Source of the DNA: Chryseobacterium aurantiacum
Lineage (GTDB): Bacteria; Bacteroidota; Bacteroidia; Flavobacteriales; Weeksellaceae
DNA length: 64,000 bases
Direction of reading: 5' to 3'
NCBI RefSeq assembly: GCF_003020585.1
Contig: NZ_PXUE01000003.1
Span: 124,001-188,000 of the forward strand
The notes below the pieces were generated by a model, which was not told the origin of the DNA, made no database searches, and worked only from the letters and a program-made list of their open reading frames with translations. Positions 17,604-25,054 of this stretch are shown piece after piece (position 1 is the stretch's first letter; the number at the start of each line of letters is the position of its first letter). Both the position numbers and the translations under genes were made by a program.

Positions 17604-18662
17604 TTATTCTGCAAATTTTGGATTGGTGATAAAGTCTTTATCGGATAAGGTTTTCAGAAATGTAATAATCAACTGTTTTTCCTGGCCGTTCATGGCAATT
17701 CCGATGTGATTGTTCTGCTTCAGCTGAGGATCAAGATTGGGATTATCCTCTACATTGTCTGAGTAAAAATTAAGGACTGCTTCCAATGTATAAAATCTTC
17801 CGTCATGCATATAGGGAGCTGTATATTCTACATTCCTCAAACTTGGCACCCGGAATTTCATCCAGTCATTTTGATTCAATGTTACGCGGTGGAGACCTGC
17901 ATCTTTAAATTGATTATTGTAGTACATCCCTGTATTTCTGAAACTTTCATCTGTAAACAATCCTCCACTATGGCAACTGGCACATTTTTGATTAAATAAA
18001 GCCATCCCCTGGGATTCTTCAGAAGTCAGATTTTCCTTTCCTTGCTTGAATCTGTCATATTTAGAATCGGCAGAAATCATTGATGCCATAAACTGAGATA
18101 AAGCCTTTAAAATTCTTTCGCCGGTTACATTTTCATCTCCATAGGCTGCACCAAATAGTTTTTTATACTTCGGATCATCTTTTATTTTGGAAATGGCTTC
18201 CGGCATAGAGCTATCCATTTCATTCACATCTGTCATAGGGATAATGGGTTGTTCATTTAAGTTGTGAATAACCCCATCCCACATATACCTTTTGAGAAAT
18301 GCCATATTCTGAATAGGAGGTGCATTTCTGATTCCGATTCTGTCATCAACTCCGTGGCTTACGGTATGTCCGTGATGGGTAAAAGCATTTTCCTGAATAT
18401 GGCAAAAACCGCAGGAAATAGTATTGTTTCTGGAAAGTCTTCCTTCATAGAACAATTTTCTACCCAGCTCTACCCCATTTTTGGTAACAGGGTTGGCAGA
18501 CTTATCAAAAGTCATTTCCGGAAAATAAGAGGGAAAACTTAGATTATATGCTTCATTTTTATCAAGAGGCTGCATCACCTCATCTGAACAAGAAGTACAG
18601 CTCAGGAGCAAAACTCCCAGAGCCAGTACTGTTTTTATGAAAAAATTAGTCATTGTGTACAT
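17604..18662 (-). CDS. Di-haem cytochrome c peroxidase / MauG-family protein (MbnH-like)
   Basis: This is a 352-residue lipoprotein (lipobox VLLLSCTSC) with two c-type haem sites: SCGFCH at about residue 84 and KCASCH at about residue 225. This is the arrangement of bacterial di-haem peroxidases and MauG. Other family marks are LGRKLFYEGRLSRNNTISC and the C-terminal KVPSLRNVEYTAPYMHDGRF pattern (here RVPSLRNVEYTAPYMHDG). It overlaps the upstream MbnP-like gene by 17 bp (8 bp if translation starts at the second Met, 18653). In Methylosinus the homologous pair MbnH/MbnP works together, with MbnH oxidising a Trp of MbnP to kynurenine. The gene order suggests the same type of pair, though an H2O2-detoxifying peroxidase cannot be excluded. 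Confidence 0.88.
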   Translation of the reverse strand: MYTMTNFFIKTVLALGVLLLSCTSCSDEVMQPLDKNEAYNLSFPSYFPEMTFDKSANPVTKNGVELGRKLFYEGRLSRNNTISCGFCHIQENAFTHHGHTVSHGVDDRIGIRNAPPIQNMAFLKRYMWDGVIHNLNEQPIIPMTDVNEMDSSMPEAISKIKDDPKYKKLFGAAYGDENVTGERILKALSQFMASMISADSKYDRFKQGKENLTSEESQGMALFNQKCASCHSGGLFTDESFRNTGMYYNNQFKDAGLHRVTLNQNDWMKFRVPSLRNVEYTAPYMHDGRFYTLEAVLNFYSDNVEDNPNLDPQLKQNNHIGIAMNGQEKQLIITFLKTLSDKDFITNPKFAE

Positions 18663-19476
18663 GATCTACTTTAAACATTTTTGTAAGATTGTTGGTAACA
18701 TCCACCAAATGCTGGCTTGAACCCATCATCATTGCATTAGCTTCGGTAAGGGCAAGTGATTGGTCTCCGCTTAAAAATTGATTTAAATCTGCCAAAATAT
18801 GAATGGATGGTCTTATTTTACCATTTACCCTTGCTGTGGTAGGAAGATTCAGTGTAATTTCCCTGTATAGATCAGGAGTGTTGTTCTCTGCCACTTTCCC
18901 CATATTTCCTGTATGATTCATAAATTCGGTGGTTGCAGAACCTGTTCCGTATTTTCCTTCTAATTTTACAAAGACATAGCCGGCAGCCCACGACCATGAC
19001 ATTCCTTTTTGCTTGGCTCTGTTCCAGAAATCAGCCTGGCCGTCCATTCCTAATAGATATGCATTTTGACTGATTCCCAGTCCAAATTTTATTTTCTTAT
19101 AATTATTTTTCGGGATTTCGTTAAGGTTTAAATAAATAATTCCTGCTACAGCATCTGCCTGATCAATGATAAATGCACCTTTATCAGGATTATTCTCGTT
19201 GTATTTAAATTCATTTCCATTTTCATCGGTCAGAGTAATATTGCTAATGACGTATTTTAGGGTTGAAAAATTATGTTTTTGTCCCTGAGAAGAAGTTTGT
19301 ACAGTTTGATTGAGAACAATATCTCCAAGGTTATTAAATCCGTTTTCAAATTTAATCTGAAGATTTCCTGGAGTTGTATCCTGCGGATTATCATCATCAT
19401 CTCTGCTGCTGCATGATGAAAAAGAAAATAAGGTAAAGGCAATAAAGAATAGTGATAAAAATTTATAAATTTTCAT
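18646..19476 (-). CDS. MbnP-family copper-binding-type lipoprotein
   Basis: This is a 276-residue lipoprotein (FSFSSC lipobox, followed by the acidic RDDDDNP surface-export signal). The mature part is a beta-rich MbnP domain: LQIKFENGFNNLGDI, YVISNITLTDENGN, GLGISQNAYLLGMDGQADFW and the family hallmark MSWSWAAGYVFVKLEGKYG near residues 155-175. The C-terminus has His-rich ends (VDHVHND). The four Cys of classical metallo-mystery-pair proteins are absent here, so it belongs to the shorter MbnP group. Its stop lies inside the di-haem protein gene, so the two are translationally coupled. The candidate Trp for kynurenine formation would be one of the WSW pair or W of ADFW. The ATG at 19476 starts the signal peptide. 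Confidence 0.8.
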   Translation of the reverse strand: MKIYKFLSLFFIAFTLFSFSSCSSRDDDDNPQDTTPGNLQIKFENGFNNLGDIVLNQTVQTSSQGQKHNFSTLKYVISNITLTDENGNEFKYNENNPDKGAFIIDQADAVAGIIYLNLNEIPKNNYKKIKFGLGISQNAYLLGMDGQADFWNRAKQKGMSWSWAAGYVFVKLEGKYGTGSATTEFMNHTGNMGKVAENNTPDLYREITLNLPTTARVNGKIRPSIHILADLNQFLSGDQSLALTEANAMMMGSSQHLVDVTNNLTKMFKVDHVHND

Positions 19477-19507
19477 TGTTGATTTTTTAAGTTGAATTAT
19501 AATTTTT

Positions 19508-19620
19508 GAATGTAAAAACATTCTTTTTTCACCACAAAAGGCACCAAAGTTCTTACACTTAAGGTTATTAAGTGATAGGCTTTATGCATCATAAGAACAC
19601 TTAAGCTTTTTAAAAATCTT
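19508..19620. repeat. Interspersed-repeat-like intergenic DNA
   Basis: The stretch CACCACAAAAGGCACCAAAG, followed by TTCTTACACTTAAGG and ACACTTAAGC, has the look of degenerate extragenic repeats I associate with Chryseobacterium genomes. A short hairpin GAATG/CATTC with a T run (19508-19529) stands at its start. It was identified by eye only. Confidence 0.35.
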
Positions 19621-19679
19621 TGATTTTTAATGTAAATAAGCTTTTGGGACTTTTGGGGTTGAATAGTGATAGTTACAAC

Positions 19680-20051
19680 TTAAAGAACTGGTGGTCTGAA
19701 AATGTGTTTCAGAAACAGAAAAGAATAATCTGTTTTATAGATAAAATTGAAATTGAAAAATGGAATTTTTTCCGTGATGTTAATTTCTGCAATGTCAGGA
19801 AGAATATAAATATCAAGAATCTTCTGCCCTGAATTCTTCACCTTACTGAAAGGGGTAGACTCTGCATTGTCACTGGCTTTTGCCAGCTCTTTACTCAGAT
19901 AACATTTTCCGTTACAATGAACTTCCGGCTTGCTTTTGTTAATACATAAGGTATCAACAATATAATTATAATTTACAGCATACTCTACCAGGGGGATCAG
20001 AGGTCTGAACACCATATAAAGGGTAAAAAGCATGCTGTAAAATAGTTTCAT
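19680..20051 (-). CDS. Short Cys-containing exported/membrane protein with Pro-Pro tail
   Basis: This is a 123-residue protein of no named family that I can recognise. It has an N-terminal hydrophobic segment (residues 1-22), then RPLIPLVEYAVNYNYIVDTLC, HCNGKCYLSKELAKA and a C-terminal FRPPVL. The same layout (RP-PLV-Y-VNY-YI--LC, CKGKCYVEKELAK, FHPPLI) recurs in the 120-residue protein at 21970-22332. The Cys/His cluster CIN...HCNGKC may bind a metal. It starts 4 nt after the superoxide dismutase gene on the same strand and is followed by the MbnP gene after a 203-nt gap, so it is part of the metal/redox block. Function unknown. Confidence 0.7.
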   Translation of the reverse strand: MKLFYSMLFTLYMVFRPLIPLVEYAVNYNYIVDTLCINKSKPEVHCNGKCYLSKELAKASDNAESTPFSKVKNSGQKILDIYILPDIAEINITEKIPFFNFNFIYKTDYSFLFLKHIFRPPVL

Positions 20052-20055
20052 GAAG

Positions 20056-20730
20056 TTATTTTTTGCTTAAAGCTTCTTCATATCTTTTGCTTACTTCTTT
20101 CCAGTTCAATACATTCCAGATTGCGGAAAGATAGTCTGCTCTTTTATTTTGATACTTCAGGTAGTAAGCATGTTCCCAAACATCAATTCCTAAAATTGGA
20201 GTTCCTTTTTCCTCTACAATATCCATTAAAGGGTTATCCTGATTTGGGGTTGAAGAAACAAATAGTTTTCCTGTTTTATCCACAGAAAGCCAAGCCCATC
20301 CTGATCCAAAACGATCTGCTCCTGCTTTACTCATTTTTTCTTTAAAGGCATCCATGCTTCCAAAGGTTTCATTGATTGCCTTTGCTAATTTTGCTGATGG
20401 CTGGCTATTTTTTTCCGGGGTAAGAATGGTCCAGAAAAGCTCGTGGTTGTAATGTCCACCTGCATTATTTCTTACCGCAGGGGTTAACTTGGATGTTTCA
20501 GAAAGAATCTGAATCAAGGTTTGTTTTTCCTGTGGTGTTCCTGCAATAGCCTTATTCAGGTTAGCCGCATAGGCTGCTCCATGTTTGGAATAATGGATCT
20601 CCATTGTTTGTGCATCTATAGACCCTTCCAATGCGTTGTAGGCATATGGCAGAGGAGTCTGCTTAAATTGGGCCATTGTAAACTGAGCCGCAAATACTGC
20701 TCCTAAAGCAGCAATTTTCAAAATCTTCAT
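20056..20730 (-). CDS. Exported Fe/Mn superoxide dismutase
   Basis: This 224-residue enzyme converts superoxide to H2O2 and O2. Metal ligands fit the Fe/Mn-SOD family: His in EIHYSKH (about residue 48), His in [10 protein letters not shown] (about 101), and Asp and His in [14 protein letters not shown] (about 184-188). GSGWAWL is also conserved. Unusually for this enzyme class it has a signal peptide ([20 protein letters not shown]), so it should act in the periplasm. The ATG at 20730 opens this signal; an in-frame start 39 nt earlier would add a charged leader and is rejected. It lies 63 nt after the SCO gene. Whether Fe or Mn is used cannot be read from sequence alone. Confidence 0.93.
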   Translation of the reverse strand: MKILKIAALGAVFAAQFTMAQFKQTPLPYAYNALEGSIDAQTMEIHYSKHGAAYAANLNKAIAGTPQEKQTLIQILSETSKLTPAVRNNAGGHYNHELFWTILTPEKNSQPSAKLAKAINETFGSMDAFKEKMSKAGADRFGSGWAWLSVDKTGKLFVSSTPNQDNPLMDIVEEKGTPILGIDVWEHAYYLKYQNKRADYLSAIWNVLNWKEVSKRYEEALSKK

Positions 20731-20793
20731 AACATTTTGTTGTATGGTTAAACAATATTTTTTTCTCAAATGGAAGCTATTTGCTTCCGGTAC

Positions 20794-21471
20794 TTACTTT
20801 AAAAGCTTTTTGATATCTTCTATCAAAATCTCTCTGTCGGGATGATACTTCCCTGTTAGTTTCGCTGTCTTCCCTTCGGGATCTTCATAATTTAGTCCTG
20901 AATAATACAAGATCGGCATATTGTCTTTGTTGTATCTGCATCGGATATTTCCCTCCTGATCTACTAAGGCAATCATTCCGCTGTGATTCAGACTTTCACT
21001 TTCGTCCTCCTTATCTCCCACATAAATATTAAACTTGTCTGCAAGATTACCGATATAGGTTCTGTCACCCGTCAAAAAATGCCAGTTTGGAGATTTTGCT
21101 CCTATTCTTTGAGCATGCTCTTTTAAGGCTTCGGGTGTATCATTTTCGGGATCAATACTAATGGAAACAATTCCGAAATCAGGATCATTAATCTGGTTTT
21201 GAATAGCTTTCATATTGCTATTCATCACAGGACATATGGTAGGACATTTGCTAAAGAAAAACTCAACCAGGTATACTTTTCCAAGCATATCTTTATTGGT
21301 AATCTTTTTACTGTTCTGATCTGTCAGTTCAAAATTAGGAACCGCCATTACTGTATACAGATTCTTTTTAAAATATCCCATTCCTACTCCTATTCCCAGA
21401 AATAATAAGGCAATAACTGCAATCGGAATGATGACCTTGCTCTTGTTATTAGTCTGCTTATTTTTGGACAT
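20794..21471 (-). CDS. SCO1/SenC-family copper/thiol protein
   Basis: This is a 225-residue membrane-anchored thioredoxin-fold protein. One transmembrane segment covers about residues 14-36 (VIIPIAVIALLFLGIGVGM). The SCO copper site is complete: KCPTICP at about residues 73-79 (CxxxC) and the distal His in LNHSG at about 161. SCO proteins deliver copper to cytochrome oxidase CuA or act as thiol reductants. Its ATG (21471) lies inside the 3' end of the YHS lipoprotein gene (14-bp overlap), so the two are coupled. The frame could be extended upstream by nine residues, but the hydrophobic anchor and overlap fit 21471. No oxidase genes are nearby, so it belongs to this metal-handling block. Confidence 0.9.
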   Translation of the reverse strand: MSKNKQTNNKSKVIIPIAVIALLFLGIGVGMGYFKKNLYTVMAVPNFELTDQNSKKITNKDMLGKVYLVEFFFSKCPTICPVMNSNMKAIQNQINDPDFGIVSISIDPENDTPEALKEHAQRIGAKSPNWHFLTGDRTYIGNLADKFNIYVGDKEDESESLNHSGMIALVDQEGNIRCRYNKDNMPILYYSGLNYEDPEGKTAKLTGKYHPDREILIEDIKKLLK

Positions 21472-21730
21472 AGCTTTCCGGATTTTTCTTGAATTCATCT
21501 TTACAATAAGAACTGCAGAAACCGTATGTTTTATTTTTATATACTGCAGTATCTTTCAAAAATTCTGCCGTTTTCATATGACATATAGGATCTTCCTGGT
21601 TCACAACTTGTACATTTTTTATATTTTCTTTGGAAGAACTCATGTTGTTTTTATGCTTCACCTGAGGTTCTTTTGCACAGGATAGCAATGATATTGACAG
21701 CAATGCAGCCAAAATAACTGGAGATTTCAT
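21458..21730 (-). CDS. YHS-domain lipoprotein
   Basis: This is a 90-residue lipoprotein (lipobox SISLLSC, Cys about 18) with a YHS-type metal-binding module: DPICHMKTAEF near residue 47, then KNKTYGFCSSYCKDEFKKNPESY near 66-88. The CHM and FCSSYC pattern is the usual metal site of small YHS/TRASH-like domains found with copper ATPases and SCO proteins. It overlaps the SCO gene start by 14 bp. The likely job is periplasmic copper or other metal binding next to SCO, inferred from motif and coupling. Confidence 0.82.
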   Translation of the reverse strand: MKSPVILAALLSISLLSCAKEPQVKHKNNMSSSKENIKNVQVVNQEDPICHMKTAEFLKDTAVYKNKTYGFCSSYCKDEFKKNPESYVQK

Positions 21731-21969
21731 TTTAATGGTAAATTGAAATTAATATTATTGAATAAAGGTATAACACTAAGCAATGCATCTTGAAAAAAAT
21801 CTAAACTTTAACAAATAGTTGTTGAAGCTCATTGGATTACATCATAAAAAAACACGATGATTTTATTTAAACTTACTTAAATCTATTTCAGTAAGTCTAA
21901 AACCATGCTATATAATTAAATGATTAAGATACCGTTAGTTTAAAACTAATATTTTAGTTTATTTTGAAA

Positions 21970-22332
21970 TTAAATAAGCGGAGGATGAAAAATCCTGAAA
22001 AAATAATCTGAAGATTGGAAATCGGGATAATCCGAACTGGGAGTTTCCACCAACGGTTCCAGATCTTTTTGATCCAAAAATGAAAGGATATCATGAGAAA
22101 GAAAAACATCCAGACCTGCTATCTTTATAGTCTGTGAACTATTGGATTGCTTTTCTGTTTTTGCAAGTTCTTTTTCAACATAACATTTTCCTTTACAGGT
22201 AGACTGAGGTATTTCTCTGTTTTCACAAAGGTTATTTACAATGTAATCATAGTTTACCACATAGTTTACCAACGGCAATACAGGACGTATTGCAACTGTA
22301 AAAATGATAAATATGGAAATGAATACCTTCAA
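21970..22332 (-). CDS. Short Cys-containing exported/membrane protein with Pro-Pro tail
   Basis: This is a 120-residue protein related to the one at 19680-20051. It shares an N-terminal hydrophobic segment, RPVLPLVNYVVNYDYIVNNLC, STCKGKCYVEKELAKTEK and a C-terminal FRIFHPPLI. I recognise no named family. Two Cys in CKGKC plus one in NNLC could hold a metal. It stands alone in front of the YHS-SCO genes (239-nt gap) and has a good -7 promoter element just upstream plus a perfect 15-bp palindrome about 60 nt upstream of the ATG. A metal-regulated periplasmic binding protein is a guess from context. Confidence 0.7.
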   Translation of the reverse strand: MKVFISIFIIFTVAIRPVLPLVNYVVNYDYIVNNLCENREIPQSTCKGKCYVEKELAKTEKQSNSSQTIKIAGLDVFLSHDILSFLDQKDLEPLVETPSSDYPDFQSSDYFFRIFHPPLI

Positions 22333-22350
22333 CTCTTCAGTTCTGTGTTA

Positions 22351-22358
22351 CAAATATA
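22351..22358 (-). promoter_or_regulatory. -7 promoter element upstream of the 120-residue Cys protein
   Basis: TATATTTG on the minus strand matches TAnnTTTG, 18 nt before the ATG at 22332. Confidence 0.45.
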
Positions 22359-22390
22359 CTATTTCGAAATTGTTTTATGCTCTATTTATG

Positions 22391-22405
22391 ATGAATGTCA
22401 TTCAT
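22391..22405. promoter_or_regulatory. Perfect 7-1-7 palindrome, possible regulator site
   Basis: ATGAATGTCATTCAT is a perfect inverted repeat of two 7-nt arms around one base. It lies about 35 nt upstream of the -7 element of the minus-strand 120-residue protein. It differs in sequence from the palindromes at 25040 and 33152, so a different regulator is implied if it is functional. Confidence 0.35.
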
Positions 22406-22453
22406 TGATTTTATTGTTTTACATGTAGATTATATTGATTAGAGTTGTTTTCT

Positions 22454-22510
22454 TGTCATTTTTATTTCCGCAGATTTTTCTGATTGGGCAGATATTTTCA
22501 GGTGAAAATT
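22454..22510 (+). repeat. Degenerate extragenic repeat, copy A
   Basis: Begins TGTCATTTTTATTTCCGCAG and includes GGGCAGATATTTTC and GAAAATTC. It aligns over its full length with copy B at 22783-22841. A weaker relative (CTGATTTAGCAGATTATGCA) lies near 50059 downstream of aroQ. Confidence 0.55.
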
Positions 22511-22719
22511 CTTCATTTTTCATTATTAATAGCTACTAAAATGAAAATAGAGATCTGTTACCCATAAAATTAAAAAAACTGTATCTGTTATTGTATTAAT
22601 ATTATCACGACCTTTGATTATAAGGCTTGTGAATTTAATTCAGGATCAGGAAACAAACATTTGGCTTCCTTTTCTTATCAAAGCAAAATTTAGTTCTTTA
22701 TAAAAGTTTAATCTTGTTA

Positions 22720-22753
22720 AAGCTCTGCTGATGGTTTTCAGTGGAGCTTTTCT
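22720..22753 (+). terminator. Orphan terminator-like hairpin
   Basis: AAAGCTCTGCTGA pairs imperfectly with TCAGTGGAGCTTT, followed by a broken T run. No plus-strand gene precedes it. Its sequence resembles the ATPase terminator at 22952-22984 in the opposite orientation. Confidence 0.35.
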
Positions 22754-22782
22754 TTGGACACTAGAGGTTGAGTGAATTTCAT

Positions 22783-22841
22783 GTCATTTTTCTCTCTCGC
22801 AGATTTTATTGATTATGCAGATATTTTTGGTTGGAAATTCG
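22783..22841 (+). repeat. Degenerate extragenic repeat, copy B
   Basis: Begins TGTCATTTTTCTCTCTCGCA, with TGATTATGCAGATATTTTTG and GGAAATTC, matching copy A at 22454-22510. It is followed by GACGCTAAGTTCTTTTAAG, another motif common in such repeats. Confidence 0.55.
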
Positions 22842-22951
22842 GAAAGACGCTAAGTTCTTTTAAGCCCATGATAAGGAGCAAGGATTCATCTCTGATAAAA
22901 TTGAATAATGCGGGTTTTATGTTCTTCCCACTTTATATATAGAATTTCAAT

Positions 22952-22984
22952 AAAAAAGCTCTACTGAAAACAGCAGAGCCTTTA
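22952..22984 (-). terminator. Terminator of the P1B-ATPase gene
   Basis: On the minus strand GGCTCTGCTG, loop TTTT, CAGTAGAGCT, then a run of T. It is 36 nt after the ATPase stop codon. Confidence 0.75.
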
Positions 22985-23019
22985 TTAATATAATTTAGTT
23001 GTATGTTATTGTTTGCTTT

Positions 23020-25002
23020 CTAGAACTTCATTCTCTGAATTCTTACAGCATTTAAAATAGCCAACAGCGCTACTCCGACATCTGCAAAAACGGCTTCCCA
23101 CATGGTTGCAAGACCTCCTGCTCCCAGAACCAAAACAACTGCTTTTACTGCAAAAGCCAGAATAATATTTTGCCAAACGATCTTTTTCGTTTGCTTTCCG
23201 ATATTGATGGCCATTGGAATTTTGCTTGGTTTGTCATCCTGAATAACGACATCTGCCGTCTCAATGGTTGCATCACTTCCTAAACCTCCCATGGCTATCC
23301 CTACGTCGCTCAAAGCAACTACCGGAGCATCATTAACGCCATCTCCCACAAAAGCTACTGTTTGTTTTTTTGCCTTTATTTCTTTAACCTTATTCACTTT
23401 ATCTTCCGGTAAAAGGTCTCCGAACGCATTATCAATACCAAGTTGGTCTGCAACATATTTTACAACGGTTCCTTTATCACCGCTCAACATTGTGGCTTTT
23501 ACACCCATTTTATGAAGATTATCAACTGTTTCTTTTGCATCTTCTTTTATGCTGTCTGCGATAGTAATATACCCTGCAAATTTTTTATCGTAAGCTACAG
23601 CAATAAGGGTGTATACAATATTGGCATGGTTAATATCATATTGGATATTGAACTTATCCATTAATTTGAAATTCCCTACAAGTAGTTCTTTTCCATTAAC
23701 GGTAGCCTTTAATCCGTGTCCTGCAATTTCCTCTACATTTTCCATCGGAATGGAATAATTAATATCTCCTACATAGTTGTGGATAGCAGTTGCTACAGGG
23801 TGTGTACTTTTGCTTTCCAGTAGATTGACTAATTGAAGAATCTCATCTTTATTAAATCCGGAGGCTATACTTACTTCCTGAACTTTGAAGACTCCTTCCG
23901 TCATAGTTCCTGTTTTATCCATCACAACATTTTGAATCTCCGCAATGCTGTCGAGAAAGTTACTTCCTTTAAATAAAATTCCGTTTCGGCTGGCTGCTCC
24001 GATTCCTCCGAAATACCCCAATGGAATGGAAATTACTAAGGCACAAGGACAAGAGATCACAAGGAAAATTAAGGCTCTGTAAAGCCAATCTCTGAACTGA
24101 TAATCATTTACAATGAAATAAGGCAAGAGACAGATTCCTATGGCAAGAAAAACTACAATCGGTGTATAAACCTTGGCAAATTTTCTGATGAATAGTTCTG
24201 TAGGAGCCTTTTGAGCGGTTGCATTCTGAACCAGCTCTAATATTTTACTTAATTTACTGTCTTCATAGGCCGTAGTTACCTTAACAAGGGCTATGCTGTT
24301 CATATTGATCATCCCTGCCAATACAACCTCACCTTTATTTTTGGTATCCGGTTTACTTTCTCCCGTTAAGGCAGCTGTATTGAATGATGCTGAATCTGAA
24401 AGCAGTTCACCGTCCAATGCCAGTTTCTCTCCCGGCTTCAACTGGATAATATTTCCGATTTTGGTTTCTTTGGCTTTAATGGTTTTAGGCTGATTATTTT
24501 CCATAATCGTTACCTCATCGGGACGCTGATCCAGCAAGGCTTTTATATTTCCTTTTGCTCTGGTTACCGCCATGGATTGGAAAACTTCTCCTACAGCATA
24601 AAAAAGCATTACAGCAACTCCTTCAGGATATTCTCCAATGGCAAAAGCACCGATGGTAGCAATGCTCATCAAAAAGAATTCTGAAAACACATCTCCTTTA
24701 ATAATACTTTTATAGGCATCCCTCAATACAGGAAATCCTACAGGAATATAGGCGGCAAGAAACCACACCAGTCTTACCCAGCCTGTAAACCATGCTGGTT
24801 TTATATAATTGTCAAAAGCAATTCCTAATAATAAGATCACAAAGGATATAATGGCCGGAAGAAACATCTGAAAGATGGTCTGATCTCCGGAATCATGGGA
24901 GTGATCATGCCCGTCATGGTCATGTCCATCTCCGTCTGAATGATTATGATTGTGTCCTTTTGGTTCTATTTTTTCGGGGGTTGTACTACAGCATTTTTCC
25001 AT
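23020..25002 (-). CDS. P1B-type heavy-metal ATPase (Zn/Cd/Pb type)
   Basis: This is a 660-residue inner-membrane ATPase. The N-terminus (residues 3-43) is very His/Asp-rich with CC near residue 4-5 instead of a full HMA domain, and probably binds Zn. Then come six to eight membrane helices with the metal-site motif SCPCALV (about residue 320), the phosphorylation motif DKTGT (Asp about 361), an HP motif in STHPVATAI (about 400) and GDGVNDAP (about 551). The last helices contain VKAVVLVLGAGG and ADVGVALL. CPC with Lys and DxG in the final helices is the P1B-2 (Zn/Cd/Pb) pattern. It lies 44 nt after the Fur-family gene, and a palindromic site covers the junction. Confidence 0.93.
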   Translation of the reverse strand: MEKCCSTTPEKIEPKGHNHNHSDGDGHDHDGHDHSHDSGDQTIFQMFLPAIISFVILLLGIAFDNYIKPAWFTGWVRLVWFLAAYIPVGFPVLRDAYKSIIKGDVFSEFFLMSIATIGAFAIGEYPEGVAVMLFYAVGEVFQSMAVTRAKGNIKALLDQRPDEVTIMENNQPKTIKAKETKIGNIIQLKPGEKLALDGELLSDSASFNTAALTGESKPDTKNKGEVVLAGMINMNSIALVKVTTAYEDSKLSKILELVQNATAQKAPTELFIRKFAKVYTPIVVFLAIGICLLPYFIVNDYQFRDWLYRALIFLVISCPCALVISIPLGYFGGIGAASRNGILFKGSNFLDSIAEIQNVVMDKTGTMTEGVFKVQEVSIASGFNKDEILQLVNLLESKSTHPVATAIHNYVGDINYSIPMENVEEIAGHGLKATVNGKELLVGNFKLMDKFNIQYDINHANIVYTLIAVAYDKKFAGYITIADSIKEDAKETVDNLHKMGVKATMLSGDKGTVVKYVADQLGIDNAFGDLLPEDKVNKVKEIKAKKQTVAFVGDGVNDAPVVALSDVGIAMGGLGSDATIETADVVIQDDKPSKIPMAINIGKQTKKIVWQNIILAFAVKAVVLVLGAGGLATMWEAVFADVGVALLAILNAVRIQRMKF

Positions 25003-25039
25003 AACTGATATTTTTATACAAATTTAATGGGGAAACGGA

Positions 25040-25054
25040 TGCAATGCTATTGCA
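25040..25054. promoter_or_regulatory. Putative Fur-family operator upstream of the P1B-ATPase
   Basis: TGCAATGCTATTGCA is a perfect 6-3-6 palindrome that overlaps the stop codon of the Fur-family gene, 38 nt before the ATPase ATG. Together with its flank (TTGAAAGTTTGCAATA on the minus strand) it is almost the same as the site at 33152-33166 upstream of czcA. The 15-bp size fits a Fur-family dimer site. Binding is an inference. Confidence 0.6.

Larger units (their letters stand above)
22406..23019. other. Long intergenic region with degenerate repeats and orphan hairpins
   Basis: About 610 nt without a supported gene. It holds two copies of an imperfect repeat (22454-22510 and 22783-22841), a terminator-like hairpin on the plus strand at 22720-22753 with no gene in front of it, and the zntA-type ATPase terminator at 22952-22984. 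No start codon with coding character was seen in either strand. Confidence 0.6.

Noticed and set aside
21935..21949. Palindrome TTAGTTTAAAACTAA as an operator
   Set aside because: It lies downstream of a minus-strand gene and is built only of A/T apart from two positions; such palindromes are common by chance in AT-rich intergenic DNA.
22454..22841. Two similar repeats as the start of a CRISPR array
   Set aside because: Only two imperfect copies, separated by more than 270 nt, with no regular spacers and no cas genes.
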